A stretch of DNA of 64,000 nucleotides from Tetracentron sinense (lineage: Eukaryota > Streptophyta > Magnoliopsida > Trochodendrales > Trochodendraceae), in NCBI GenBank assembly GCA_015143295.1, contig JABCRI010000994.1:372001-436000 (forward strand), read 5' to 3'. Shown here piece by piece: positions 20,870-33,000 of this stretch. Positions within the stretch are counted from its first letter, which is position 1. Every line of letters starts with the position of its first letter. Both the position numbers and the translations under genes were made by a program. The notes under the pieces are model-generated. The model ran no database searches and was not told the origin of the DNA. It worked only from the letters and a program-made list of their open reading frames with translations.

Positions 20870-22920
20870 AAAAAGGCCCCCACCCCACCCCAAGGCCCCC
20901 ATGTAGCTCCGCCGCTGACTGTAGACTTGATGGTTCACTCATATATCTGACCATGACTTATCCAGTATAACTTGCCCTGTTGTGTGATGAGTTGTTTGTC
21001 TCTAGTATCAGGAAACTTCATCTTGAGGAGGAGCACATAAGTAATTCATAACATTTGAAAACCACTGATAGAATTTTTGTTCATTGGCCTCAAACTTAAA
21101 TCTTATTGGGCCTTCAAATTGTAATTCCTCCCAAGCAGCTGGTGAATGAATTCAAGAAGATGATTCCTCTACATATTTTTGACAGAAGGTCTCAAAATAT
21201 AGTGTTGAAGCTGGACATTGTCCCATATCTGCTGTATGCAGTGAGATTGTATTATTGTGTTCTTTACCATCTGATATTGACATATCTATACCGAAATTTA
21301 CACTATTCTCTGTAGACACCATAGTTATAGTCAGGTCACATACCCTCTAGTCTTCCACTACACACAAGACAAATAAACATATTGTAGATTTATATAGGAA
21401 ACCTTCTTGATCAAATCCCCCACATAATCAGAAGCATGTTCGCTATAAACCATGACTAGATCCAGACATTCTTTTTTAGTCAGCAAACCAATGCTCAGAT
21501 TTTTTTCACACATTCTTTTGTAGGGGAGTGTAGATAATATCTCATTTTTGCATGCTTCTAGTCTACTTAGGTTGTTAGCTTATAAATATCTCATGTGTTA
21601 GAACTTAGAAGAATACATAGCATATTTCCTGTTGTTGTCTTTACATGTATCTTTTCCAAGCAGAATAGAGTTAAAACTCAAGTTTGCCGCAACCATTGAA
21701 AACTGGTTCTCCTAGGACAAACTCCAACTTTCTTCACAAGAACAAAAAGGATATACATCTAACATACAAATAAATACAAGGGTTTTCAGTTGCTGGGTTT
21801 GCAACTCTCAGTGCAATGCCAGTTCACTTATCAAGAACAGAGATATAACTCATCTTGCACCAAATATAGGGGTTTCCAGTTGCTGGGTTTACTACGAAAA
21901 ATTGCAGTACCCAACCAAACCACAGACAGTTTAACCACTTCTTTCAATAATGGCACACAAAGAGAACTAAAAAGGACCCCATTTTCGATGTTAATAATCA
22001 ACTACTACCAGCATCAAGAATGACCAAACCTCAAATAAGAGACAATCAAAAAATGTAAATTTCTGCCATAAGAAAAAAAAAGTAAGAGAGAAGAACATAA
22101 TAGTGGCAAGACAAATCCAAGCACTACTAAGTTTCTTAACAAACATATTGAATTAGTTATGCTGTCCAAAGTTCTTTGCCATGGTAAAAGCACCAAACAA
22201 CAAGAAGATGATGTGACTTACCTGAAGCACAACAGAATTGATGACATCTGCATATCTCACAGCCAAATTCAGCGACATACACCTAGCGGGCGCAATTGCA
22301 TAGCACCTAATTCTCTTCCTATCAATATTGCCCAATCTGTCCCTGTTCTGCACCACCACCATCGCCAACAATGTCACGACTCCTGAACCTAGGGAATGTC
22401 CAGCAAATGTTAAGGTATAGGTTGGATGTTTTTCCACCAGTTCCCTCAAAACATCACATTCTGCATCTAGAACCCACCCAGCTGCCTTCAGTAGCCCATT
22501 GTGGACATAGCCACCATCAAATTTCCTCTGCCCCAGCTTGTTATCCAGAAGAACCGCATAATCGCTTTCCTTTGCCAAATTGAAGCCTCTGATGGCCAGG
22601 ACTATATCGGCATGTTCATGATCCAGGTAGAGTATGTAAGGAGGGGCCCGGCCATGGGTATCTTTATAGGTCTTCCGCAGGATTATCCAATCAAGATTAA
22701 TGCCGTACCCGCCAGAAGGAGCCCAAAGGGGGTACCGGAGGTCGGCTTCATAGACTGCAAGGATCAAGCGGCATAGGCGGGGTATAGGCTCAAATTCTTC
22801 AGTGGTGGCAAGGCCCCATGTCTCACTTTCATGGCCTGCGGTGTGGAGGAATCGTTTCCACACCCAGCGGGCACAGGGAAAGCAGTAAACACATTCAAGG
22901 AAGGGGAGTCCGATCGACAT
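16739..22920 (-). CDS. Class-3 lipase (Lipase3_N plus Lipase_3), diacylglycerol-lipase-like
   Basis: Five exons: 22920-22222, 19763-19705, 19245-19117, 18123-17988, 17074-16739. All junctions are GT-AG and in phase, giving 1359 nt and 452 residues. The N-terminus (MSIGLPFLECVYCF, then EFEPIPRLCRLILAVYEADL) is the plant Lipase3_N domain. The alpha/beta-hydrolase nucleophile elbow GHSLGSG is at residues 174-180 (Ser176). APARCMSLNLAVRYADVI and, from exon 3, RRLYAPGRLYHIVERKPFR complete the fold. Exon 4 has FPPVVKTAVPVDGRFERVVLSCNATSDHSIIWIE. The acidic, Ser/Lys-rich tail is low complexity. Related Arabidopsis proteins are annotated as calmodulin-binding-like or mono/diacylglycerol lipases; substrate not inferable. 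Introns 1 and 4 carry transposon insertions. Confidence 0.92.
17216..17580. mobile_element. TRIM (terminal-repeat retrotransposon in miniature), 365 bp
   Basis: Two 128-bp direct terminal repeats (17216-17343 and 17453-17580), both TGATGCAGG...TGCATCA, differing at four positions. A PBS TGGTATCAGAGCC (17345-17357), as for initiator tRNA-Met, follows the first. A polypurine tract ACAGGGGGAG precedes the second. Imperfect 5-bp target duplication GCTAT/GTTAT. No coding sequence; looks whole. LTR divergence of about 3% suggests roughly 1 million years at 1.3e-8 per site per year. Lies in lipase intron 4. Confidence 0.9.
18377..18410. repeat. Poly-C tract (22 C) followed by 12 A
   Basis: Homopolymer in lipase intron 3. 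The proline- and glycine-rich ORFs around it are artefacts of the tract. Confidence 0.9.
20588..20916. mobile_element. MULE-like MITE, 329 bp, with a poly-C core
   Basis: Perfect 10-bp flanking duplication GACTGTAGAC (20578-20587 and 20917-20926). Ends AGGGGTGGAGCCA and, inverted, AGCGGCGGAGCTA, about 10 of 13 matching. Contains 28 C then 15 A at 20832-20874. No coding capacity. A 9-10 bp duplication points to the Mutator superfamily. Lies in lipase intron 1. Two relatives are at 52886 and 62236. Confidence 0.78.
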
Positions 22921-24440
22921 GGATGCCTACGAATTGAACATGGCAGCTGACACTAGGCAGCAGGATTGTTGTGTACTAGAGTATTGGAGGTGAAGCAAAG
23001 ATTGGAAGTTACAGAGCTAGCTCTTGGGGTTGAAAGTAAGAAATCAACTGGGTATCATAAAAGATACATATTTAAGTAGCAGGAAAGGTGTTATCAATCA
23101 AGGTGGCAAACAGTCAAATGAATTAACTGAATATGCAATCGAGATTACTCACAGGAACAAATCAACATATAAATGGTGGGCTCTGCAGTTCAAGAAATTC
23201 TTGTGGATGAATATACAATAAATTGAGCTAGCCTCTGGTGAGAAAATGAATTGGGTATTTCAAATTCCATTAGCTGAAGAAATGATTCTAAAACAGAGGA
23301 AAAAAAAAAAAACAAAGCTTGTCAACTGAAATTGCAGAAACGAGTTATTACAGTAAAAATTCAGTAACTAACAAGGGAAGAGGTGAATTTTAATCTCCGA
23401 AGCTTGAAAATAAAAATGAAAGAAAGCTAAAGCTGTTGAAGAAGAATCGGGATTTGGGTATTTGGAACAGGAACTGAATTGGATTTCTACTTCCTAGAAC
23501 AGAGAACAGTAGAGACCTGCAACTATAAATGAGCATAATTCCTAGAACATAGAAACCCAGGAACCATATTTCAATATTTGATTCCCAAAAAGGGAAATTC
23601 TCAATATAAAAAGGTGGTTTTGTATGGAAATTTGCAGGGTTTTGGATTGAATAATGGGTATTTTTTATTTTATTTTATTTTTTGAAAGAGAATTGATGGG
23701 AACCGCTTAAAATGAAAAAGAACAAAGAGAAATGTAGGTGACCTGCAAGTCAAAGAGTCAAACCCATTGGCTGTCTTCAAAATTTACTCTACGGCAAGAT
23801 AGTAGTTGATTAACAGAAAATTGATAGCTATGTAGATAGGGGCACTCGAGTAAATTCGATCCGACACTATTGGTATTTTGGTCATACTGTTTGGATCAGG
23901 GATTCTAGTAGAAACCATCTCTAGAGTCTAGACTTAATTAGGCACATTATTTGAAACCCCAGAAGAAATTGCTATTATAAAAAGGACCTCGTAATATGTA
24001 TAGTAACAAACCGAAAAAACGGTTTTAATTTTCTTAGGGATCGGACCGCGCGGGCTCATTGGTCCAAGCCCTCTTTTTTGACACTTACTAAACTGTGCTT
24101 AAGATTCATTTTACCCCCACCTTAAGAGTTCATCCTTCCAACCTTAGGTTTTAGGAAAAAATAAAACCAAATATTAATTAGAATTTAGTTAAACTGAATC
24201 ATAGTTAAAAAGGGGTTAAAAGGGACACAGGAACACTACCGTCAGCTAGGAAGGGACCAGACGGTCCCCTTCTCGGGACACTTCTTCTTATCCACTAAAT
24301 CCCTTCCAGCTATCATCTTTGCATTAGAGCAGTGATTAGCATACCAGTGGGTATTTAAGAGGGGTGGCATGGACCAATGAGGTCCAGCCTTAGATTTTAA
24401 AATCCATTTCGTAGGTACGTTAACTATTTCCCTTTGCATT
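22921..24440. other. Lipase gene upstream region and intergenic DNA
   Basis: Holds the presumed lipase promoter and 5' leader just right of 22920. No convincing TATA box could be fixed. From about 24005 the sequence turns into repetitive TTAACCATG/CCTTAGG-type DNA continuous with the next element. No ORF resembles a known protein. Confidence 0.45.
24327..24412. repeat. Partial copy of the fold-back MITE found at 49660-49797
   Basis: Shares CAGTGATTAGCATACC, GGCATGGACCAATGAGG and ATTTTAAAATCCATTTC with the copy at about 49655-49797, in the same order, but has only the second arm. Confidence 0.6.
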
Positions 24441-24449
24441 AGTACCCCG

Positions 24450-25053
24450 GTAATCACAGTCAAATGCGATTGAACTTAGGGAGAGTTCAATCGCACCCGC
24501 AGGCCACATGTATCCCTTTTAACTTCTATGAAATGTGGCCCATCAAAAACTTCTATGAAATGTGGTTAAAATTCACTAATTCTTTGTTTTAAGGAAAAAT
24601 ATTTATTAAAAAAAAAAGTCCTGAGAAGGGGACCAGCGTGTCCCTTTTAACCCCATTTTAACCATGATTAAGCTTAAATAAATTATATTTTTTTTCTAAG
24701 AACCAATATTGGATGGATGAACCCTAGGGGTGAGTGACTCTTAACCACAGTTAGTGTATGTTAAAAAGGAGGGCGTGGAGATCATGCGGTCAACTTGGAA
24801 ACTAACCTCGCGGTCAGCTTGGAAGCTAACCTCGGGGTCTGTTTCATATTTCCTTTTAAAAAAAACATTTAACTTTGGTTGAGAATTTTTAATCTTTAGG
24901 ATTAATATTTTTTTTTTTAAAAACCAAGATTATATTTTTGAACTCCAAGATTATTGAATCTGAACCACAATTAATAAATGTTAAAAGGGACACGTGTTGG
25001 CCTGTGGGTATGATTGAACTCTCCCCGAGTTCAATCGCAATTGGCTGTGATCC
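24450..25053. mobile_element. Long-TIR MITE-like element, about 604 bp
   Basis: Left end 24450-24523 and right end 24981-25053 are inverted copies about 73 bp long at roughly 85% identity by eye (AATCACAG, GCGATTGAAC, GGAGAGTTCAATC, CAGGCC, CCCTTTTAA shared). The interior is AT-rich and non-coding. Long inverted ends suggest a MULE-type element, but a target duplication is not clear (only TAGTA on both sides). Confidence 0.65.
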
Positions 25054-25435
25054 GATCTCCTAGTATCACCTTAGATGACATTGTACAAACAAGACCTACT
25101 AATTGAGCAAACATCAGTTCATCTCCAAGTGCCCACAACCAAGAGCAAGAGCAGGGAGCCAGGGACGGAGCAGGTTAGTGGTATCAATGGGCCGAGATGA
25201 CCCACAGCCTAGCCCAATATATGCCTGGCCCCGCCTGATCCAATTGAAATACTTGGGCTAGCTTTGGCGTAGAACCTTATGTCCGGATTTGCTATATTTC
25301 TAACCGGGTTTGGTCCAGCCATCTGATAAATAATTGGGCCCCCGAAGAAGTCTCGTTTTTAATTAAGCCACCCCAAGGTTGAGCCGGTTGACCTGAACCC
25401 AACCCGCTAACTGGGCTTGGTTTTTAGAAAAATAA

Positions 25436-25562
25436 AATAAAAGTCTTTTAACCATATGGTTAAAAGAATTTAACCTGGGTTTATGGCAAGTGAAGGGCCG
25501 GCTTTGTGAGAGCCGGGAGCAATAATAGTTCGCTGCTAGCCCGTGAAGCGAATTATTGCTCT
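25436..25562. repeat. Dispersed repeat ending in ATTATTGCTC
   Basis: AAGTGAAGGG...CTTTGTGAG...GAGCAATAATAG...GAATTATTGCTC here matches the pattern at 26520-26662 and, more weakly, 53860-53930. Probably the right end of one repeat family; no boundaries fixed. Confidence 0.5.
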
Positions 25563-26172
25563 AAAAAATTTAGTATGAGCACAAGCTATGGAGTTGTTTG
25601 GATGGAATGATAGAGAATAGAGATCAAGGAATCCTCAGTGGCCCAAGGACACAAGGACATGCCACTTCTTGCCCTTAATTTGCCGTTGTTCTCTTGACTC
25701 GTCACTCGTGAGCCGCACATTCGAAAGTTCAGTTAAGCATATACTGTTCCCATTTTTTGGATTTCGATTCTCTTTTTGTCAATATCTTGCACCGAGGGGG
25801 TTCTATGATAATAATTATTTTGGTGGAGCTTTGTTGTGTTATTTTCTCTTTACTTCAAATGACCAAAATGACCCCAAACTTTGAGCCTTTTTAGAAAGTC
25901 AGTGCCAAGCATTCTTCTCCAGTTATCAAACTGTGTTAATTTCTTTCCCTGTTTTTTTTCGGTAACTGGTCAAAGTATCAAACTGTGTTAATTAGTCCTA
26001 ACTAATAACTTATGGAATCAATACTAAAAAAAATCGTTTTTCTTTTTCGTAGATGAAATTTCAGATTACAGCGAACTTTTGTTTCCTTGTTGGTAACATG
26101 GTTGAAAGAGACTCTCAAGTTCCCACAATTTTATTTTTTTTTAGAAACATGATCCTACATGTAATTCATTTA

Positions 26173-26385
26173 GGCTTTGTTTGTTTACATGAAAAATGGG
26201 ATGAAAATAACTTCCCTCCATTTTGAGGGGAAACGTTTTCAGTTCCTTATATATGATGGAAAACATTTAATTAGGGAAAACTTTTATAGAAAAACTTTGT
26301 TTTCTAAGACGTCAAACACGAGGAAATAAAATTTTCCTCTAGAATTCATTTTCATGATCTGTTTTCCTTGCAAACAAACATGGCG
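26173..26385. mobile_element. Tourist-like (PIF/Harbinger) MITE, 213 bp
   Basis: Flanked by TTA on both sides (26170-26172, 26386-26388). Ends GGCTTTGTTTGTTTACATG and, inverted, CGCCATGTTTGTTTGCAAG. Interior arms are also complementary (ATGAAAA... / ...TTTTCAT). TTA duplication and TTTGTTTG ends fit PIF/Harbinger MITEs. Confidence 0.65.
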
Positions 26386-26399
26386 TTAAGGAAAATAAT

Positions 26400-26665
26400 C
26401 ACCCCCTCGCTAGTGGAGCATAGGAGGGCATCCCCCCCCCCCCCCCCCCCAACCTCCTTTTTCTTACCACATGTCCATTTTTCAACTCCCTTTAACTATG
26501 GTTAAAATTCACTTAAAGCATCAAACATTGATTTTTAGAAAGTACAAAAAAACTTAACTACAAAAGTTAAAACTTGTTAACCATAGTTCAAGGCACTTGA
26601 AGGGGACTTTGCGAGTGCGACGAGCAATAGTCCACTCCTCGCCGGTGGAGAAGATTATTGCTCTT
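26400..26665. repeat. Dispersed repeat with a poly-C tract (19 C)
   Basis: Second copy of the ATTATTGCTC repeat family, with loosely inverted ends (AATAATCACC... / ...GATTATTGCTC) and 19 C at 26432-26450. Non-coding. Confidence 0.5.
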
Positions 26666-27063
26666 CATTTAACTTGTTTATACCAACAAGAGCCGTACAG
26701 CTCAATCTCACATGTTATTAAGAAAGAAAGAAGAAGTGAATCAACACATGAAAAACCTAATTACCAGTCTGTAGCAAAAGGATACCATAACAAAAGGTCC
26801 ATATAGTTTGGGTATAATGGAATTAAATTCGACTTTTTCATGTAAGAATCTTTTGTTGTATGCCTATACTCATAAGAAAAACGGCTGACTTTTTTCTTTT
26901 TTCCAAGTTAAAGCCCTTATTTCCACACTTCAGTAGGCTTTCAAATGAATGTACGCAATGATCAGAATTTTAAATCAGTCTTTGAAAGGCAGCATCCCAT
27001 GTTAATGAAGCATTCACCCCTCTGCTTCCGGTAAGGCAAAACGGAAATCAAGCTCTCTTGCAC

Positions 27064-30000
27064 TCACCTGGTGACTCTGTAAGCCTACAAAACCAGAAAC
27101 AGTTTTAGTTATTTGTGACAGAGATCTATTCCTAATGAAAGCTCAGGCAGGCAAAGATCCTAAAATGGATGTTCGCATCTGAAATGTGATGAAACTAAAA
27201 AGGCGAGCCAAAATATCTGATATAATACAACGTAAAATGAATATATACCTTGACCTTCTTCAACAGATCTCTAGCAGTAGGGTTGTTTGTGAAGTGATCT
27301 CGCACGGGCTGCAAATCACAATGAAGAACAAACTTCAGCTAGCAGATAGTAACAAAAGAAAGAAGGTTCGCTGGATAGATCATGTAGACTTTGTACAGTC
27401 CCTCCTTTTTTAGACATATGAACAGCTGATCAAAGTCGGTCCAGACTCCAGACCATCCATGACATGACAGACCATCTGGGCATGGGCAGTGCCCTTGTCC
27501 ACGTTAGTCCCATACGCTGCTTTGTATTGGATTTTCTCCCTATTAATGGTAGCCCTTGATTTTTTTTCCCTTAAAAAAAAAGAGAGGGAGGGAGACAAAA
27601 AGGGCTCTTCAGGGTCATAAGGCTTCAACAAATGAAAAGTGGAGAGGGCAAAGTGGTGAAACAGCAAACCCCTTTCGACTGACACTTCAGCTACCATCCG
27701 TAAGAAAAGCAGTCTGTCCAGACTTCTTTCCTGGATGGGACCTAACAAGAATTTGTGGTTTCAGTACTAGATATTATCATGCTTAGAAGGGAGGGGAAAT
27801 TTTATAGAGCTAGTAGTTTAGCACCATAGATGACTATTTGAATGAGAAGATCTTCAGTATTCTATTACTGAAATTTTATAGAACCAGCAGTTTAGAGAAG
27901 AGGTGATGGGTTTATCACTTCAAGGGATTACTTATATAAACATGTGTCACAAACAGACGGATCCAGTATTGGATGGATTCATTTGGAAAACTTCTAGACC
28001 AAATACCATCTCAATTGATAATCTTGGGCATCTGTCCGATAGATTTAATTCTTGTAAACAGTATGCTGTACTTTCACTGGATACATTTTGTGTGTGTGTG
28101 GGGGGGGGGGGGGGGGGGGGGGGGGGGGATTCATCCAAAGAACTGAAAATACTTGAATCCAGATTGTTCTGTGTAAATTCAACGGACAACTAGACATACA
28201 ACATACTTCCAAGTTTAGGAAACTAAAGATGACCTGAGTTACAAAAAGTGGGGAGCGGAACCAGGATCTGGAACTACTAAACGAAGGAGCTAACTTTTTT
28301 TTTTTGGTAATGGATGGTGTCCCAACCCTGACAAGGAAGGACTAGGCCCTTCGGATGCACGCAATCACCTGTAGGTTGCATCGGGTAAGCCCGGGAGGAG
28401 TTGAACTTGAGACCTTGGGGATCTCTCCCAAGATACGTTTTTTTAGACACTACATGGCATACTGTTTCACAGGTCACAGACAATTGTTGAGCACACAAAG
28501 CAGTCTTGAAAATTAGGAGTTATACTTATGGAGAAGCAAACCAGAGTCAAATGAAAGAACTTACCTGCAGTATCTCATTTAATGCTTTTGATAAAGCAGG
28601 TTTGAGGTCACCTGGATGTAACTCCTCATTTTCATAGTCAGCAATTAGTTCTTCAAAGCTTTTGAAGGTCCTGAATAAAAGGGCAGAGACAAATAACCAC
28701 AATGATTGAAGTCCTAAGAAAATGGAACAGAAAAAAATGAGAGATCCTGAAACCAACAAAGATAGTATAAGAAGGAGGCGGTTTCCAGGGGTTTTTAGCT
28801 TCAGATAAGTGAAAGCAGAGGCAGTAAACTATCCGTGAAAAGATTTAAAAGAAAAGGACAAGTAGATAAATAAGTGATCAAAACTCACTTGTCCCCACCA
28901 TTCTTTGCATCTCGCTCTACTTTGAACTCATTAAACCATGGGAAAATGAGATACTTGATGTACTCCAGACATGGATTCCCTTTCACGATTTTAGGAGGGC
29001 AGTACGCCTTCTTTATCTTCACATTCACTTCTGCCTGCCACATCCACGAACAAAATTATCAGTACTATGGTTCAAAAAAATGAAGATAAGGTGAACTCCA
29101 AGCAGCAGATCTAAAATTAGGTGAGTTGATTTTCAATTCAATCTTTCAATATAGTGGCGTTCTAAAGTCACCTATAGTTGAACAGGGAGCAAGACCTTGT
29201 TCCTTTTCTCCAAAAAATTGACTTGTTAAATTCCTTTTGTATAGAACCATCACATACCTCCGCATCCTCCATGAAGATGGAGGATGATGGGTCACTTTTT
29301 GACATCTTCTCTTGCCCTTGCTGTAAACCAGGTAGCATGTCTGCAAGTCACCAATAACAAATCAATGTTAACTAACTGAATCACAGATAGATAATAATTA
29401 TAAAACCCAACTGAGTGGTGAGAAGTAGGAGAATACGGTGTGATAATATGATAGGCTTGTTCTTCCTCTTGATATCATCGCAATATTCTCTTGCAAGTAC
29501 ATTCACTTTTCGCTGATCCATGCCCAGCTGGCAGATGTCAGCCTGTAAAATCAAAGCCAGTTCGTCTGATGATTGATGATGTGGGTGCACACAATAGACA
29601 TCATGAATGCAATTTTATGCTCAATAATAGAAATGATTGTTTATTTTCCGAATGAAATAAAAACTAGCAACACAATATAAAAAAGGGATGTCTTACTTTT
29701 TTTATCGGAAAAGGGGCCGTCTTACTTCCGAGCTTAGAGAACGTAATATGGTCTATATATGGCATAGCGATGAACACAGTTCTCATAGTGAAGTTATAAC
29801 AATTGATAATAATAGCATTTATTACATTATATAATTGTCAAAAGTCAGACCCATGCTTTATGTAGGTAAGTAAGGTCCCTCTCCATAATGCTCATTAGCT
29901 CGTAATTTTAGAAGTCATAAAGTGTTACTGTTATGTTCATAATATTCACTAATTTTTTTGTCAAATCAAATACAAACTATCAATATAATATGAAATTGAA

Positions 30001-33000
30001 AAAGATAGTAAAAGACTAAAAGTTGGAAGAGAATCACAGCCATTATATCCGTTACAATGGACTATGGAGAGTAACAGTCAAAGTTCACGACCATATAAGA
30101 GAGGAAAGGGAATGCTCAATTCAATCTCATCTCAAGATGTCTAGGCCAACATATTGACTAGGAGTGATACTGAGCCAGGACGAGCCAAGTAGTAGAGTGT
30201 TCAGTCTCGGCTCGTTTAATTACGAGTATTCAAACTCAGCTCGAGCTCGACTTGAGCTTAAAATAATGTTCAAACTTGGCTCATAGAAAAGCTTGTAAGC
30301 TTGAGCTTGACTCAGCTCGGCTTGTTTACAATATCTAGACCACCCAAGCTCGAGCTCGAAACGATATGTATATTGTTTTGGGAGAGATTGGTATTGCAAG
30401 CTAATGTTAGTGGGACTGTGGCCATGGCTTTAAGTTGGAGTGCAAGAAAAAAACACAAAAAAGAAAGAAAGGGGAAAACCAAAGAGCTTCTGAGACACAT
30501 GAACAGTCTCATATCTACTGAGTGTCGACGGCGAGGAACTGCAAAGAGAGCAGCTCCAATGAGGAACTGCAAAGGTTATATGAAAACAATTGAAACTGAT
30601 TAGGAGCAGCTCCAGCCAGTGAAGCACACATGTCTGATTTGAGTGCCGGCAAGAGGAACTACAAACAGAGCAATGAATTGGTCGAAGTCGGAGCATTGAT
30701 CAGCAGTGAAGAATTTCCAAGGTTGAATCCATAGTTCGAAAACTCGGCAAGTCACCCGAGTAAGTCGGCCGAGTTACTCGACTCGACTGAATTTCGAGTC
30801 GAGTCGCCTCAAAACTCGAATGAGACACTATTTGTCAAGTTACTCCGCAATTCGATCGAGTCAAGCCAAGTTTTTCGACTCACCAGACTAGGCCGAGTCA
30901 CAGAAGGGTATTTTTATCATTATTTTAAACCTAAACTTGAACGTCATAATTTTTTTGCATCATATTTTTTGGGGTCTACAAAGACAATTTACTATGAGTT
31001 TTGTTAAACCTAATTTTTTGGTTTGAGGCTTTAAAACCAACATACTTTGAGTTCTAACCCAAGTTTTTAAAGTTATTACATATGTATTCCAAGTTGGACC
31101 GAGTCGAGTTATTTTCGAGTTAGTCGACCCGGCTAGCTTTCGAGTCGAGTCGAGTTTTCGGGTTTTTGAACTATGGTTGAAGCTATGGTTTTGACTCTCC
31201 ATCTAAATTTTCCATCAGTACTTGATTGACATAAGTATTATTACTTTATTTTGGGTCAGTAAACTATTAATTACATCAACCTAAAATCTGAAAGTCTCCC
31301 ATCTCTTTTCAGTTTTGGTGCCAAAAATTTAGAAATGATGCTCTATTTACCATAAAGTCGATGTAGACCCAACTCCCGACCAACATATTTATAACTCTGT
31401 GTGTGTATAACATTCTAATAATACAAGTACAAGGAGTATACTAAACTTTATTTGGACATAAATACCCTTATTTTATAAATAACTTAGAGTATAACCAAAC
31501 TTTAATTAGTGCAATAATAAAATCAGAAACTTTTTAAAGGAAGTATAGCTCACGTAGAGCACTCCCATCTCCACAAGAACTCCTTCTCCGCAAGAATCTC
31601 TTTCCTCCTAAAGAGAGAATTTGATATAGGTTTCCTGAAGAAACACTTTCCAGCTACACAAGAACTTCCAAATTTCCTTTTTCTTGTTGTTTTCTTGGTT
31701 CGTTACTTCACCGGGAATACAAAAGATATAAGCAAGAATCCGGTTATGAACGGCAACAGCGCAGAGATAGATGATGTGCTGAAGGCAATGGTGCAATTTT
31801 TGGCTGATGCAGTTACTATTGTGGTGGCAGCAATTCCAGAAGTTTGCCATTGGCTATTATGCTTGCTCGCTTTATTTGATAAAAAGAATGATGGCTGACC
31901 AGGTGATGGTTCAGAAACTATCGGCTTGTGAGACAATGGGCTCGGCAAATACTATATGTACTGACAAAACTGGAACACTCACCTTGAACCAAATGATGGA
32001 GACCATGTTTTGGCTTAGCCAAGACGAGACAACAGGTCATGCCTCCACTAATTGGGCATGGGCAGAGAGAAAGTGAGGCGGAGTTGTACCATTCTCCAAG
32101 TTGAAGACTTCAATTCGAAGAAGAAGCGAAGTGGGATTTTGATGAGGAAGAAGGTCGACAACACAATCCATGTGCATTGGAAACGAGCTGCTGAGATTAT
32201 ATTGGCAATGTGTTCAAATTACTATGACTCTTAAGGGATTATGAAAACCATGGATGAAGGTGAAAGGATGAACAACAAGCAAATAATGCAAGGTATGGCA
32301 GCTAACAACCTCCAGTGCATTGCTTTAGCCCATAAGCAAGTAAATATTCCTGTAATTATAGAATATATCTGACCACAAGCCCGATCCATCTATCTATTAG
32401 AAGCAACCAAATTCATCAAATCATAGAGAAATCAGACCTTTTGTTCACTATTGGTCTTAGAGCTTTCAAAAACTAAACTTTTCTCTTCCATGAGACTCAG
32501 TTCGAATCTTACAAACATTTGAGGAAAAAGGACTCAAAACTCAGACCCATCCTTTTGCCCATTTGTTTATCAAAAATTCAAAATTCTCCTAAAAAAGCAC
32601 ATGCCGCACAATTTTTTTTGTTGTTAAAATAAAACTTTCATGAATTTTTGGAGTAAGAAAATTTATCCGGAATATAGTATTGTGATTGTGGTTAGATCTG
32701 CTTGGCTAATTGAAATTCATTTTGTTTCAAAATTTCTATTATTTTTGCAGGTAGTGTTGATAGAGAAGAAGATTGAGTGAGATTCTCGTGGGCTTGGCCA
32801 GATTCCTTCATCTCTTTAAGCCTTAAGGGTATTTTTGTCCAAATAACTTTATAGGTTGCACTTGAATAGCCTTCAAAAGTGTAAAAGCCTAAAAATATAA
32901 TATTGAGTTTTCAAAGCTTATTTGGTAGTATTTGTAGTGAGAAGCTTATTTTGATAAAACCCCCCTTGCAAAACGTAGTCATAGATAAGGTGTTGGTCAA

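Noticed and set aside
22159-22776. Plus-strand ORFs over lipase exon 1
   Set aside because: Reverse-strand shadows of the lipase coding exon.
27903-28193. ORFs with polyglycine/polyproline
   Set aside because: Produced by the G29 tract; no family resemblance.
30301-30696. Overlapping ORFs on both strands
   Set aside because: Low-complexity Lys/Ser composition next to repeats, no homology seen.
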